Numbered from the stretch's first letter, positions 1 through 8,725 are shown. The stretch is DNA of 64,000 nucleotides from Acidimicrobiaceae bacterium (GCA_016722025.1 JADKGZ010000001.1:310001-374000), one strand, 5' to 3'. Translations and numbers: made by a program. The notes: generated by a model not told the origin, from the letters alone.

Positions 1-512
1 GGGGCCGCACTGGAATCCGCCACTGGGCCCTGGAACGGGAACGAACCTTCGGCGATCATCGACGCGAACCGCTGGAACATGCCCACGTAGGTGCGCTCCA
101 GCTCGCCGGGTTGCCGGCTGGAGCGGCTGGACCACTCGCGCGTGAGCACCGCGATGGCATGGTCGCCGTCGCGCACCGGCACGGCCATCATTCGCACGGG
201 GTCGGGCATGCCCTCCACGACCAGTTCGCCTTCCACGATCTCGCCGTCGGTGTACGCCTTCGAGAGCAACGGCACTTCCTGGCCGGCGGCGGCGGTGCCG
301 ACGTAGTCGTAGTGGTAGATCGTCTGGCCGGTTGCCGGGCGGACATGAGCCACCACGTACCACGTACCATCGGTACCCGGCACGTAGAGCAGCAAGTCGG
401 CGAAGCTCAGGTCGGCGAGCAAGCCCCACTCGCCGATCAAGCGCTGCAGATGGTCGACTTCGTCTCGATTGAGTTGCGTGTGCTGCCGTGTGAGCTCGCC
501 AAGCGTGGCCAT
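1..512 (-). CDS. pdtaS: Sensor histidine kinase, PdtaS type (N-terminal part, cut by window edge)
   Basis: This is a cytosolic histidine kinase of the PdtaS family, which in mycobacteria phosphorylates the antiterminator-type regulator PdtaR. Only the first 170 codons lie in the window; the kinase core lies beyond base 1. The protein starts MATLGELTRQHT and contains WGLLADLSFADLLLYVP around residue 29, then VLTREWSSRSSRQPGELE and FASMIAEGSFPF. These match the N-terminal HisK_N (GAF-like) sensor domain of PdtaS. The ATG at 512-510 follows the stop of the ATPase gene at 515 by two bases, so the genes are probably co-transcribed. The family match is from recalled homology; the missing C-terminus cannot be checked here. 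Confidence 0.82.
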   Translation of the reverse strand, partial: MATLGELTRQHTQLNRDEVDHLQRLIGEWGLLADLSFADLLLYVPGTDGTWYVVAHVRPATGQTIYHYDYVGTAAAGQEVPLLSKAYTDGEIVEGELVVEGMPDPVRMMAVPVRDGDHAIAVLTREWSSRSSRQPGELERTYVGMFQRFASMIAEGSFPFQGPVADSSAA

Positions 513-514
513 GG

Positions 515-1726
515 CTACGAAGTGTGCCACGCGGGCAAGGGCGACGATGCTTTTCCGCTCCCCAGCAGGTGTTCTCCGATCGCCAGCAGACCCGGCAGGT
601 CGTGCACGTCGCCGGCCATGGTGGGCACCACGACGGTGAGCTGCACCACGGCCTCCAGCTCCCGCCGGCGTTCCGCCTCGCGTCCCGCCACCACCGTCAC
701 GTCACGAAAGCGAGCGGCAACTTCGGCCAGGACGTGCTGCACGGAGGCGACGTCGCATCCGGTGGCGGCGCCCAGTTCGGCGAGCAGCTGCGGGTCGCCG
801 GTCGCCGCAGCCAGCGTGCCGGCCGCCTTGGCCACTGCCGGCTGACGCACCGCAGCCGGCAGCGTTCGGTTCAGCACCAGCGCGCCCAGCGGCATGCGGC
901 GGCGTTGCAGTTCTTCGGCGAGGTAGCGAGCTTCACGAGCCGGCGCCGCCTCGAGCGTGCTGACCACGATGAACGATGTGCCGTCGTCGGTGAGCAGCCG
1001 CTCGACTTCCTTGGCGCGAGCGACGAAGCCGGCTTCCATCGTCTGGAAGAGCACGAAGAACTCGGCGATGTCGTGCAGGAAACGCGAACCGAGGATGCGG
1101 TCGGCGACTTGGTAGAACGGCTTCGACGCCATCGTGAACAGCCGCGACCGGTACGGCACGGTGAGCCACTTCAGCAGACGGCTGCCGAAGAACTCGCGCA
1201 TGCGGCCCGGCGCGTCGAGCAGGTCGAGGGCGTTGCGCGACGGCGGCGTGTCGATGACCACCAGGTCGTACTGACCAGAGGCGTGCAGGTCGTAGAGCTG
1301 CTCCATCGCCAGGTAGTCGTGGCTGTTGACGAAGCGGCCGGTGATGTTGCGGTACAGCGGGTTGGCCAGCACCGTGTCGCGCAGTTGCGCATCAGGCGCA
1401 TGGCGACGGATCAGTTCGTCCCAGCCGGCTTTCGTGTCGAGCATCGCGACCCACAGCTCGCCTCGGCACTCCAGCCCGGCCTCGACGAACGCCTGCGGTG
1501 GCACCCGCACGGCCGTGTTGCCGAACGACCCGATTCCAAGAGCGGTGGCCAGCCGGCGAGCGGGGTCGACCGTGAGCACCAGCACCCGGCCACCCACCAC
1601 GGCCGCCGCCTGCGCACCGAGCGCGGCGGCGATGGTGGTCTTGCCGGTGCCGCCGCTGCCGCAGACCACGATCATCTCCTTCGCGCTCAGCAGCTCGGCC
1701 ATCTCGCGGCGGCCGGTGCGGGCCAT
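515..1726 (-). CDS. ArsA/Get3-family ATPase (bacterial Get3-like, second of a pair)
   Basis: A 403-residue soluble ATPase of the ArsA/Get3 (SIMIBI) class. The P-loop GSGGTGKT sits at residues 23-30, followed by VDPARRLATALG and the switch II motif VVIDTPPSRNALDLLD. The first, signature lysine of the deviant Walker A box is serine here; as I recall the same is true of one member of the mycobacterial pair Rv3679/Rv3680 (Get3-like BagA/BagB), so it looks like a family trait. The ATG at 1726-1724 overlaps the TGA of the upstream paralogue by one base, so translation is probably coupled and the products may form a heterodimer. Ligand unknown; no arsenic genes are nearby, so arsenite export is unlikely. 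Confidence 0.88.
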   Translation of the reverse strand: MARTGRREMAELLSAKEMIVVCGSGGTGKTTIAAALGAQAAAVVGGRVLVLTVDPARRLATALGIGSFGNTAVRVPPQAFVEAGLECRGELWVAMLDTKAGWDELIRRHAPDAQLRDTVLANPLYRNITGRFVNSHDYLAMEQLYDLHASGQYDLVVIDTPPSRNALDLLDAPGRMREFFGSRLLKWLTVPYRSRLFTMASKPFYQVADRILGSRFLHDIAEFFVLFQTMEAGFVARAKEVERLLTDDGTSFIVVSTLEAAPAREARYLAEELQRRRMPLGALVLNRTLPAAVRQPAVAKAAGTLAAATGDPQLLAELGAATGCDVASVQHVLAEVAARFRDVTVVAGREAERRRELEAVVQLTVVVPTMAGDVHDLPGLLAIGEHLLGSGKASSPLPAWHTS

Positions 1727-2670
1727 CAGCCCTCCAGCCCGGGCAGCGCATCCGCCACCAGCGACACCACCCGCCGGCCACCCGCTCGCGCGAACAGTTC
1801 GGGCAGCAGCACCATCGGCACGGCTGGATCGACGCCGTCGCGCAGCCGCTGCAGGTAGTCGACGGCCACGTCGCGACGAGCTTGTGCCAACGAAGCGGCC
1901 TGGAACACCGTCGCCACCTTCGGCCCGGCGACCCCGGCCAGGGTGGCCTGTGGCACGGGGGCCAGCAACGCCTGGAACACCTCGCGATCCTGCGCCGAGA
2001 ACCACTGCGGCAGCACCCGATTGGCGATGACCGCAGCGACATCGACGTCGGTGGTTGCCTGCACCTTGTCGACCAGCTCGATGGTCTCGATGACAGGCAT
2101 CTCCTCCGGTGTGGTGACCACCACCAGCCCGGTGCGCGTGTGGTCGCCGAGGATGTCGAGCATCCAGTCGGTCTGGTCGCGCACCATGCCCACCTGCACC
2201 AGTTCGCGGATGGCACGCGGCGCGTCGATCTGAGCAACGATGTGGCCGCTCGCCTCGGCATCGACGATGACGAGGTCGTAGTGCCGCTCACGCACTTCGT
2301 GACACAGCTTGCCGATGGCCAAGATCTCCTTCACGCCGGGCGCGGCATCGGCCACGAAGTCGAACGTGCGAGCGAGCGGGCCGATGCGGCCGACGAGTGG
2401 AATCCGGATGAACAGCCGCAGGTACTCCTTCAACGAGTCCTCGGTGTTCATCACCATGCCGAACAGGCCCGGCTGCACCTCAGTGGGTTGAAAGCTCAGC
2501 TCACGCACTTCGAACGTGGCGGCCAGCGCCCCCTTGGCATCCATCTCGCAGACGAGCGTGCGCAAGCCCTGGCGAACGGCAAGTTCGGCAAGTGCCGCCG
2601 CCACGCTGGTCTTGCCGGTGCCCCCTTTGCCGCTGACGAACAGCAGTTGCCGATCGAGCAGGCCGGTCAT
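1726..2670 (-). CDS. ArsA/Get3-family ATPase (bacterial Get3-like, first of a pair)
   Basis: A 314-residue paralogue of the neighbouring ATPase. It keeps the full deviant Walker A box GKGGTGKT at residues 14-21, including the signature lysine, plus VCEMDAKGA and a switch II region VIVDAEASGH that differs from the partner. The start MTGLLDRQLLFVSGKGG at 2670 puts the P-loop at the usual distance from the N-terminus. It lies between rmlA (stop at 2696) and its paralogue. The pair is a conserved actinobacterial feature; a role in handling membrane or tail-anchored clients is inferred only from the Get3 fold. Confidence 0.88.
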   Translation of the reverse strand: MTGLLDRQLLFVSGKGGTGKTSVAAALAELAVRQGLRTLVCEMDAKGALAATFEVRELSFQPTEVQPGLFGMVMNTEDSLKEYLRLFIRIPLVGRIGPLARTFDFVADAAPGVKEILAIGKLCHEVRERHYDLVIVDAEASGHIVAQIDAPRAIRELVQVGMVRDQTDWMLDILGDHTRTGLVVVTTPEEMPVIETIELVDKVQATTDVDVAAVIANRVLPQWFSAQDREVFQALLAPVPQATLAGVAGPKVATVFQAASLAQARRDVAVDYLQRLRDGVDPAVPMVLLPELFARAGGRRVVSLVADALPGLEG

Positions 2671-2695
2671 CGCCGGCCTCCCCAACGAGCGGAGG

Positions 2696-3575
2696 TCACG
2701 CTTGCGGACCCTCGCCCGCGAGCCGCAACAGGTACTGGCCGTATGGGTTCTTGGCCATCGGTTCGGCGTTGCTGCGCAGCTGGGCAGCGTCGATCCAGCC
2801 GGCGGCGAAGCTGATCTCGTCGGGCGAGGCCACCTGCAGGCCCTGCCGCTTCTCGAGGGTGGCAACGAAGTGCGATGCCTCGAGCAGCGACTCGTAGGTG
2901 CCGGTGTCGAGCCAGGCGTACCCGCGCCCCAGCAGCTCCATGTGCAGCTGGCCGCGCCGCAGGTACTCGGCATTGATGTCGGTGATCTCGTACTCGCCTC
3001 GCGGCGATGGCGCCAGGTTGGCGGCGATGTCGACCACCTGCTCGTCGTAGAAGTACAGCCCGGTGACCGCGAAGTTGCTGCGCGGCTTGGCGGGCTTCTC
3101 CTCGATGCTCAGCACCTTGCCGGTGGCGGTCGACTTCGGCGACGCCGTAGCGCTCGGGGTCGTGCACCCGGTAGCCGAACACGGTGGCGCCCTGCTCGCG
3201 ATCGCGCGCCGACTGCATCAGCTCGACCAGGCCGTGACCGAAGAAGATGTTGTCGCCCAGCACCAGCGCGCTGCGCTGGCCGGCCACGAAGTCGGCCCCG
3301 ATGACGAACGCCTGCGCCAGCCCGTTGGGCGTCTCCTGCACGGCGTACTGCAGGTTGAGGCCCCACTGGCTGCCATCGCCCAGCAGCGTGATGAAGCCGG
3401 TCTGCTCGTGCGGGGTGGTGATGATCAGCACATCGCGGATGCCCGCCAGCATCAGCACGCTGAGCGGGTAGTAGATCATCGGCTTGTCGTACACCGGCAG
3501 CAGCTGCTTGCTGACGCCGCGCGTGATCGGCCACAACCGGCTACCCGTGCCACCGGCGAGGATGATGCCCTTCAT
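2696..3575 (-). CDS. rmlA: Glucose-1-phosphate thymidylyltransferase (frameshifted as sequenced)
   Basis: RmlA joins dTTP and glucose-1-phosphate to give dTDP-glucose, the first step toward dTDP-L-rhamnose. The N-terminal half shows MKGIILAGGTGSRLWPIT and SKQLLPVYDKPMIYYPLS, the classic sugar nucleotidyltransferase signatures; the C-terminal half resumes in another frame with LSIEEKPAKPRSNFAVTG and ends near GQYLLRLAGEG. One extra C (minus strand) at about 3128-3129 separates the halves; removing it gives a normal protein of about 292 residues. No other rhamnose gene is adjacent. Given similar indels in other core genes of the window, a sequence error is more likely than a pseudogene. Confidence 0.9.
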
Positions 3576-3588
3576 CGCGAGCGCTCGC

Positions 3589-3822
3589 TCAGCCGCCGAA
3601 GCCGATGCGGCGCTCGCCCTCGCTGGCGCCGATGTCGACGAACGCGATCTTGGCGGCGCTGACCGCGACGTCGCGGCCCTTCTTGTCGGTGAGCCACAGC
3701 ACGTCGACCGCACCGGAGAGAGCGGCCTCGATCTTCGACTTGAGTGCCGCGCGATCGAGGTCGTCGGCGAGCTCGAGGCTGATCTCGCGAGGGGTTTGGG
3801 TGACGCTGATGCGTACGTCCAC
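3589..3822 (-). CDS. DUF3107 family small protein
   Basis: A 77-residue protein of the DUF3107 family (mycobacterial Rv3208A/TB9.4 type), widespread in actinobacteria and of unknown function. The N-terminus VDVRISVTQTPREISLEL and the C-terminal stretch AAKIAFVDIGASEGERRIGFG match the family. The GTG at 3822-3820 is chosen because AAAGGA lies a few bases upstream and it gives the family length. The gene ends 13 bases before rmlA starts, suggesting one transcript. Confidence 0.85.
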   Translation of the reverse strand: MDVRISVTQTPREISLELADDLDRAALKSKIEAALSGAVDVLWLTDKKGRDVAVSAAKIAFVDIGASEGERRIGFGG

Positions 3823-3924
3823 GACGGTCCTTTCGGGTGTTGACGGAGAGCGTCGACATGGTACCCGTGATCCGCCACGAGCCGTGGTGGCTGAAAGAGT
3901 GGGGATCATGGCATTGACGCCACG

Positions 3925-4959
3925 ATGGCACGGGTGCAGGCTGAGGTGGTGCTCACTCCCGTCACCGAACTCAGCCACGTCGTGATCGTCGGCTTTCCGG
4001 GCATGCAGTCGCTCGACGCGGTCGGCCCGTTCGAGGTCTTCTCGTCGGCCACGCAGGTCGTGCAGGGCGGGGCGCACGGTGCTCGCGGCGCAGGTGGTGG
4101 CTACCGACTGTCGCTGGTGTCGTCCGCCGGCGGTGCAGTGACCTGCGAGAGCGGGCTCGGCGTGGCAACCGCCGCGCTGCCGGAGCCGACCGCCGAGCAG
4201 CCCATCGACACGCTGGTGCTGGCCGGCGGGTGGGGCGTGTTCGACGCGCGTCACGACCCGGTGCTGATGTCGTGGATCGCCGCCGTTGCGCCTCGCTGCC
4301 GGCGAGTGGCCACCGTGTGCACCGGCACCTTCCTCGCCGCGCAGGCCGGGCTGCTCGACGGACGGAGGGTCACCACGCATTGGGCACGGGCAGAGCGATT
4401 GCAGCAGGAGTTCCCGTCACTGATCGTCGACCCCGACCCCATCTACGTGCGCGACGGCGCCATCTGGACGAGCGCCGGGGTGACGGCCGGCATCGACCTC
4501 TCGCTGGCCTTGGTGGAGCAGGACCACGGCATCTCCGTTGCTCAGACCGTCGCCCGTTGGTTGGTGATGTTCCTGCACCGACCCGGTGGCCAGACCCAGT
4601 TCGCGGCGCCAGTGTGGGCGCCGCGAGCCGAACGATCGACGATGCGCGCGGTGCAGGCGCTGGTGGAGGCGGCACCGGGCGGCGACCATCGAGTGCCGGT
4701 GCTGGCCGCAGCGGCGGCGATGAGCGAGCGCCACTTCAGCCGCGTGTTCACCGAGGAAGTGGGCGACTCGCCCGGCCGCTACGTGGAGCGCGTGCGCTTG
4801 GAGGCCGCCCGTCGCGAGTTGGAGACCACCGGCGACACGCTCGACGTGATCGCCGCACGATGCGGGTTCGGTACTTCCGAGACCCTGCGCCGCTCGTTCC
4901 AACGACGCATCGGGGTCGCCCCCGACGCGTACCGGCGCCGATTCCGCACGGTCGCCTGA
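3925..4959 (+). CDS. AraC-family regulator with N-terminal DJ-1/PfpI domain
   Basis: A 344-residue GlxA/FtrA-type transcriptional regulator. Residues about 15-205 form a DJ-1/PfpI (class I glutamine-amidotransferase-like) domain with GFPGMQSLDAVGPFEVFS and the nucleophile-elbow segment VATVCTGTFLAAQAGLLDG. Residues about 235-340 form a two-helix-turn-helix AraC domain with AAAMSERHFSRVFTEEVG and the signature CGFGTSETLRRSFQRRIG. The start could be the ATG at 3925 or a GTG shortly after. It lies just upstream of a stand-alone DJ-1 protein, its probable target. The ligand is unknown. Confidence 0.88.
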   Translation: MARVQAEVVLTPVTELSHVVIVGFPGMQSLDAVGPFEVFSSATQVVQGGAHGARGAGGGYRLSLVSSAGGAVTCESGLGVATAALPEPTAEQPIDTLVLAGGWGVFDARHDPVLMSWIAAVAPRCRRVATVCTGTFLAAQAGLLDGRRVTTHWARAERLQQEFPSLIVDPDPIYVRDGAIWTSAGVTAGIDLSLALVEQDHGISVAQTVARWLVMFLHRPGGQTQFAAPVWAPRAERSTMRAVQALVEAAPGGDHRVPVLAAAAAMSERHFSRVFTEEVGDSPGRYVERVRLEAARRELETTGDTLDVIAARCGFGTSETLRRSFQRRIGVAPDAYRRRFRTVA

Positions 4960-5005
4960 CCAGCCGCGTTCCTCCTCTTTCAGACTTCACCCCGAAAGGA
5001 CCCCC

Positions 5006-5670
5006 ATGAGCACCCTGCAAGTGGTCATTCCCCTGTTCCCACAGTTCACCGCCCTCGACGGCATCGGCCCCTACGAGGTGTTGCAGCGCATTCCCAGCAT
5101 CGACGTCACGTTCATCAGCCACCAGCGCGGCGAGGTTCGCAGCGAGAACGGTTTCCTGGGCATCACCGCCGACGGCACCTTCGACGACTTCCCCGCACCC
5201 GACGTGATCGTGTTCCCCGGTGGGGTGGGCACCCGCCCGCTCGTGCACGACGCACGCGTCACCGACTGGGTGCGCACGGCACACGCCACGACGAAGTACA
5301 CCACCTCTGTGTGCACCGGTGCGATCGTGCTCGGCGCCGCCGGCCTGCTGCACGGCCTCACCGCCACGACGCACTGGGCGTGCTACCCGAACTGGAAGCA
5401 CAGGGCGCCACCGCCGTCGCCGATCGAGTGGTCGAGCACCTCGACCGGCGCATCATCACCGCTGCCGGCGTCTCCAGCGGCATCGACATGGCGCTGCGCC
5501 TCGTCGAGCTGCTGGTCGACCGCACCGCCGCCGAAGCCGCGCAGCTGATGATCGAGTACGACCCGCAACCGCCGTTCACCTGCGGCAGCGTGGCCAGCAC
5601 GAATGCCGCACCCGATGGTGGCACTGCCGTGATGCACCGTGTCATCGAGTACGCCCAGCTGCGCCAGTAG
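5006..5670 (+). CDS. DJ-1/PfpI family protein, isonitrile-hydratase-like (frameshifted as sequenced)
   Basis: A DJ-1/PfpI-fold protein of about 221 residues. VIPLFPQFTALDGIGPYEVL holds the conserved Glu region and TSVCTGAIVLGAAGLLHG the nucleophile-elbow Cys; the following TATTHWACYP resembles isonitrile hydratase (InhA-type) members. The frame breaks near 5387-5388, where one base seems lost from a CCC run, and resumes as ELEAQGATAVADRVVEH through SSGIDMALRLVELLVD. AAAGGA upstream of the ATG at 5006 is a good ribosome binding site. It follows the AraC/DJ-1 regulator on the same strand. The enzyme activity is an inference. Confidence 0.82.
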
Positions 5671-5908
5671 CGCCCGTTGCGTCGAGAACGGCCGGTCAAC
5701 CGACGACCGTCAAGCCGCGACGCCGCGATCGTCAAGACACGTGCTGCGGATCGGCGAGCGATTCGCCCAATTCTGAGATTCCGAATCAGATCCTCAAGTC
5801 CATCCAGGAGTTGCCGATGGACTACTGCTACCCACCCCGGGCAGCAACGTGCCACGACCACTCAGAGCGGTCGACTGCGCACGAACGCACAAAGAAAGAG
5901 GACGGTTT

Positions 5909-6310
5909 GTGAAGCATCCAAAGAGAATCGCGCTGGCGCTGCTGGCCGGCGTATCGATCGCCGGCGTCGCCGGCGCATCAGCGGCCACGTTGGGTGGCCT
6001 CACTGCCGGGTCGCTGGGCTCGGATGATTCGGTCGTCGCCGCGTGCGACACCGGCGGGATCACCGTCGGCTACACCACGTCGTACAACGCGACGGTGCAG
6101 AAGTACCAGGTCACAGCAGTGAACTTCACTGCTGTCGATGCCGCCTGCAACGCGAAGGCGGCCTCCGTCAGCCTTCGCCAGGGCGCGACGCTGCTCACCA
6201 CGGAAGCGGTGCCGTCGATCACCGTCGCGACCAACGCCTTCTCGATCACTCTCAGCACCCCCGTCGAAGCGGGCCTGGTCGACGGTGTCTCCGTGGTGAT
6301 CTCGGGCTGA
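5909..6310 (+). CDS. Secreted protein, probable client of the adjacent ER-type signal peptidase
   Basis: A 133-residue exported protein. The GTG at 5909 follows AAGAAAGAGGA. Residues 1-27 form a signal sequence (KHPKRIALALLAGVSIAGVA), then ASAATLGGLTAGSLG. The mature part is small and beta-rich with two cysteines (AACDTGG and AACNAKAA) that could form one disulfide, ending LVDGVSVVISG. The motif LGG-hydrophobic-T-x-x-SL just after the hydrophobic core recurs in the next gene product. The signal peptidase is two genes downstream, which suggests dedicated processing. A structural surface role (fibre or coat, by analogy with TasA-SipW) is an inference; no domain was recognised. Confidence 0.72.
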   Translation: MKHPKRIALALLAGVSIAGVAGASAATLGGLTAGSLGSDDSVVAACDTGGITVGYTTSYNATVQKYQVTAVNFTAVDAACNAKAASVSLRQGATLLTTEAVPSITVATNAFSITLSTPVEAGLVDGVSVVISG

Positions 6311-6328
6311 TCCCCGGGCAGGGCCGAG

Positions 6329-7057
6329 ATGTCGATTCGAAGGGCGCTGCTGGTCATCGCCGCCGGTACTGCGATTGCAGTGCCGGCGGCGCTGACAGCC
6401 GCGTCCGCGAGCAGCCTCGGCGGCGTCACGTCCAAGAGCCTGGCCGCGGTCAACGCACCGGCCAGCAACCTCGCGCCGGCAGTGCTCACCTGCGATGACT
6501 TCTCGCGGGCTGCTGCCACCGGATCGGCACTGGCGAGCCGACCCGTGCAGCTTCCCGCGAACTGCGGCGCCTTCACCTGGACGTTGCACCGCGGGACGTG
6601 GTCGATCACGTCGGGCCAGTTGCGGGCGGCCACCTCCAATGCCACGGCCACCATCGCCACGGGCCAGACGAACATCAGCGCCCAGGCCACCGTGTTGAAC
6701 GCCAACGGGAGCAGCCGCATCGCCGGTGTCGCGATCAACCACACCGGCGCAACTCGCATCTATCTCGCTGCTGCGCTGTCGGGGCCGGGCACGGTGCAAC
6801 TGAGGTTGGTGAACGGCGGCACCATCACCACACTCGCCTCTGCGACAGCCACCATCGGCGCCACGGCCGTGGTGCGCATCACTCGCAACGGCACAGCGAT
6901 CACGGTCTCGGTCAACGGCACGACACGCATCAGCTTCACCCTCAGCGCCACGCAGGTGACCACACTCGCCGGGGGGACCCGGGTGGGGCTGTACTGGAAC
7001 TCCGGCTCCACCATCCGCTTCAGCAACCTCCTCGCCACGCAGCCTGCAAGCCCATGA
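6329..7057 (+). CDS. Secreted beta-sandwich-like protein, second SipW-cassette precursor
   Basis: A 242-residue exported protein. It has the signal sequence RRALLVIAAGTAIAVPAAL, then ASASSLGGVTSKSLAAV, which repeats the post-signal motif of the preceding protein. The mature region is rich in Thr, Ala and Ile, with segments such as WSITSGQLRAATSNATATI, VQLRLVNGGTITTLASATA and RVGLYWNSGSTIRFSNLLA. The layout resembles a concanavalin/laminin-G-type or DUF1080-type jelly roll, but I cannot assign a family. It starts 18 bases after the first precursor, and its TGA overlaps the signal peptidase ATG. Confidence 0.7.
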   Translation: MSIRRALLVIAAGTAIAVPAALTAASASSLGGVTSKSLAAVNAPASNLAPAVLTCDDFSRAAATGSALASRPVQLPANCGAFTWTLHRGTWSITSGQLRAATSNATATIATGQTNISAQATVLNANGSSRIAGVAINHTGATRIYLAAALSGPGTVQLRLVNGGTITTLASATATIGATAVVRITRNGTAITVSVNGTTRISFTLSATQVTTLAGGTRVGLYWNSGSTIRFSNLLATQPASP

Positions 7058-7524
7058 GCGCCATGACCCTCTTCCGAACCCACCGACAACTCGCTCGCAG
7101 AGTCTTCAACGTCGCGGGTTTCATTGCCTCCCTTCTCCTCAGTTGGTACCTGTGGCCGGCCTCTCTCGGCGGCGACACCCACTTCGTCGTCGTGCAGGGC
7201 TCATCGATGGAGCCCACGTTCCACTTGGGTGAAGCCATCATGGTGAAGGACAACCCGAGCCCCGAGGTCGGCGACATCATCGTGTTCAACATTCCGGCCG
7301 ACGAGCCCGCCGGCGGCATGCTCGTGATCCACCGCGTTCGCTCGATCCGACCCGATGGGTCGTACGAGACACAGGGCGACAACCGCGCCACACCCGACAC
7401 GTTTCACACCACCGACGGCGACGTGATGGGCAGCCCGGTGCACGCCGTGCCCCACGTCGGTCGCCTCATCGGTCTCGCGAGCAAACCGATCGTGGTCGCC
7501 TTGCTACGGGTTCGGTCGCCGTGA
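7054..7524 (+). CDS. sipW: Signal peptidase I, ER-type (SipW-like)
   Basis: A 156-residue membrane-bound signal peptidase of the S26B (ER/SipW) type. One N-terminal membrane segment (VAGFIASLLLSWYLW) precedes the catalytic Ser in VVVQGSSMEPTF at about residues 48-59. The general base is His (MLVIHRVRSI), not the Lys of typical bacterial enzymes, followed by YETQGDNRATPD. ER-type enzymes in bacteria usually serve a few specific precursors, fitting the two secreted proteins encoded directly upstream. The ATG at 7054 overlaps the previous stop (ATGA). Confidence 0.9.
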   Translation: MSAMTLFRTHRQLARRVFNVAGFIASLLLSWYLWPASLGGDTHFVVVQGSSMEPTFHLGEAIMVKDNPSPEVGDIIVFNIPADEPAGGMLVIHRVRSIRPDGSYETQGDNRATPDTFHTTDGDVMGSPVHAVPHVGRLIGLASKPIVVALLRVRSP

Positions 7525-7793
7525 TGCTCCTCTGGCCCAAGCGCCGGCACCCCGAAGAACCCGACAGTGACGAGACGAGCGAGGACGACGACACGAGCGG
7601 GGGTGACGGCGCGGGCAATGGCGACGAACCCGGGCATCACGAACGACTTGCCGAGCAGTGGCTGGCTACCGAGCTGGAGCCGATCGGAGCCGACCTCGAT
7701 GCCCAGGCCCAGGCCTGGCTGGAAGCGGAGCTGGCCGCGCTCGACAGCGAGCCGATCGACGACCAACGGATGGCGCACGCCGGCCTGAGCTGA
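7521..7793 (+). CDS. Small acidic hypothetical protein
   Basis: A protein of about 90 residues starting at GTG 7521 or ATG 7524, overlapping the signal peptidase stop. It opens MMLLWPKRRHPEEP and continues with an Asp/Glu-rich, disordered stretch (DSDETSEDDDTSGG), then a helical part containing LAEQWLATELEPIGADLD. No signal peptide or membrane segment is visible. Position and overlap suggest it belongs to the secretion cassette, perhaps as a cytosolic accessory. Family not recognised. Confidence 0.55.
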   Translation: MMLLWPKRRHPEEPDSDETSEDDDTSGGDGAGNGDEPGHHERLAEQWLATELEPIGADLDAQAQAWLEAELAALDSEPIDDQRMAHAGLS

Positions 7794-7841
7794 CGATCCG
7801 TTGCCACACCCGCACGCTGATCGGCGCGGCGAGCACTGGGT

Positions 7842-7874
7842 CACGGCACAGAGCGGGGTTCCGTCTGTGCCGTG
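7842..7874. terminator. Probable bidirectional terminator hairpin
   Basis: An 11-bp perfect inverted repeat, CACGGCACAGA (7842-7852) and TCTGTGCCGTG (7864-7874), with an 11-base loop. It lies between the convergent ends of the signal-peptidase cassette (7793) and the repressor gene (8000). There is no T-tract, which is common for hairpin terminators in GC-rich actinobacteria. The remaining bases of 7794-7999 show nothing else I can support. Confidence 0.6.
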
Positions 7875-7999
7875 GCACAGCACCACGAGGGTGGCGGGGC
7901 ACCATCGCCACCATAGATGGGCTCAGGCTCACCAGCCGAAAGCCCCAGCACCCGGAGAACCCCAGCCCTAATGAGCCGGGAGCAGCCTCGGCCGACGCT

Positions 8000-8719
8000 T
8001 CAGACGGAGGTGGCGCAGAACGTGTCGCCTTGCGGCAACGACTGCATGGTGGCAACGTCGGTGGCGCCGTAGAGCGCGGTGAGCATGCCCTTCACCATCC
8101 CACGGTCGACCGCACAGATGACCGGGTGCTCGATGGCCACATCGCCGAACGGGCAGTGGTTGTTGACGATGCGCAGCTGGTTGTTGCGCTGGTCGGCGTG
8201 CGCGGCGAACCCGTGAGCGGTGAGCGCATCGGCAACTGCCTGCATGGCCGAGCGCAGGCTGCGCTGGCCCACCGCCAGGTCGGCGCCGGTGAGGCCCTGG
8301 GCCATCGCCAGGCCGTACTCCTGGCCCACTTCTTCCGCCATCGCTTCGGCCTTGTCGTGCGGCAACAGGGCCAGGGCACGACCGAGCAGCGACAGCACCA
8401 GGTCGTCGCTGTGCACCGGCACGTCGCCGGTGAGATCCACCTTGGCATCGGCCGACACCCGATAGTGCTTGCTGGGCCGCCCGGCACCGGCGCCCTCGGC
8501 ACGCTCGACGGCAACTTCCAGGTAGCCGCCGGCGGCCAGCTTGTCGAGGTGGTGGCGGGCCACGTTGGGGTGCACGCCGAACTTCTCGGCCACCTGCGTG
8601 GCGGTGACCCCGGCGGCTTCCTCGCGAGCGAACAGGTAGATGCCACGACGCGTCGGGTCGCCGAACGCGTCGGTGATGGCCGACACGGTGCTGGTGAAGG
8701 AAGGCGAGTTCGCGGGCAC
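8000..8719 (-). CDS. ArsR/SufR-like winged-helix regulator with C-terminal cysteines
   Basis: A 239-residue DNA-binding protein. Residues about 12-75 are a winged helix (FGDPTRRGIYLFAREE, TATQVAEKFGVHPNVARHHL). The C-terminal half holds cysteines in NNHCPFGD, HPVICAVDRG and GDTFCATSV, spaced as in SufR-type repressors that bind a [4Fe-4S] cluster. It diverges from mrp, an Fe-S carrier gene, which supports an iron-sulfur-sensing role. The start is the GTG at 8719; a TAGAAT box ends six bases before it and no ribosome binding site is visible, implying a leaderless transcript. Fe-S ligation is an inference. Confidence 0.8.
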   Translation of the reverse strand: MPANSPSFTSTVSAITDAFGDPTRRGIYLFAREEAAGVTATQVAEKFGVHPNVARHHLDKLAAGGYLEVAVERAEGAGAGRPSKHYRVSADAKVDLTGDVPVHSDDLVLSLLGRALALLPHDKAEAMAEEVGQEYGLAMAQGLTGADLAVGQRSLRSAMQAVADALTAHGFAAHADQRNNQLRIVNNHCPFGDVAIEHPVICAVDRGMVKGMLTALYGATDVATMQSLPQGDTFCATSV

Positions 8720-8725
8720 GGCGAT

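Noticed and set aside
515..2670. Arsenical resistance operon because of two ArsA-like ATPases
   Set aside because: No arsB, arsC, arsR or arsD is nearby, and the pair matches the conserved actinobacterial Get3-like system instead.
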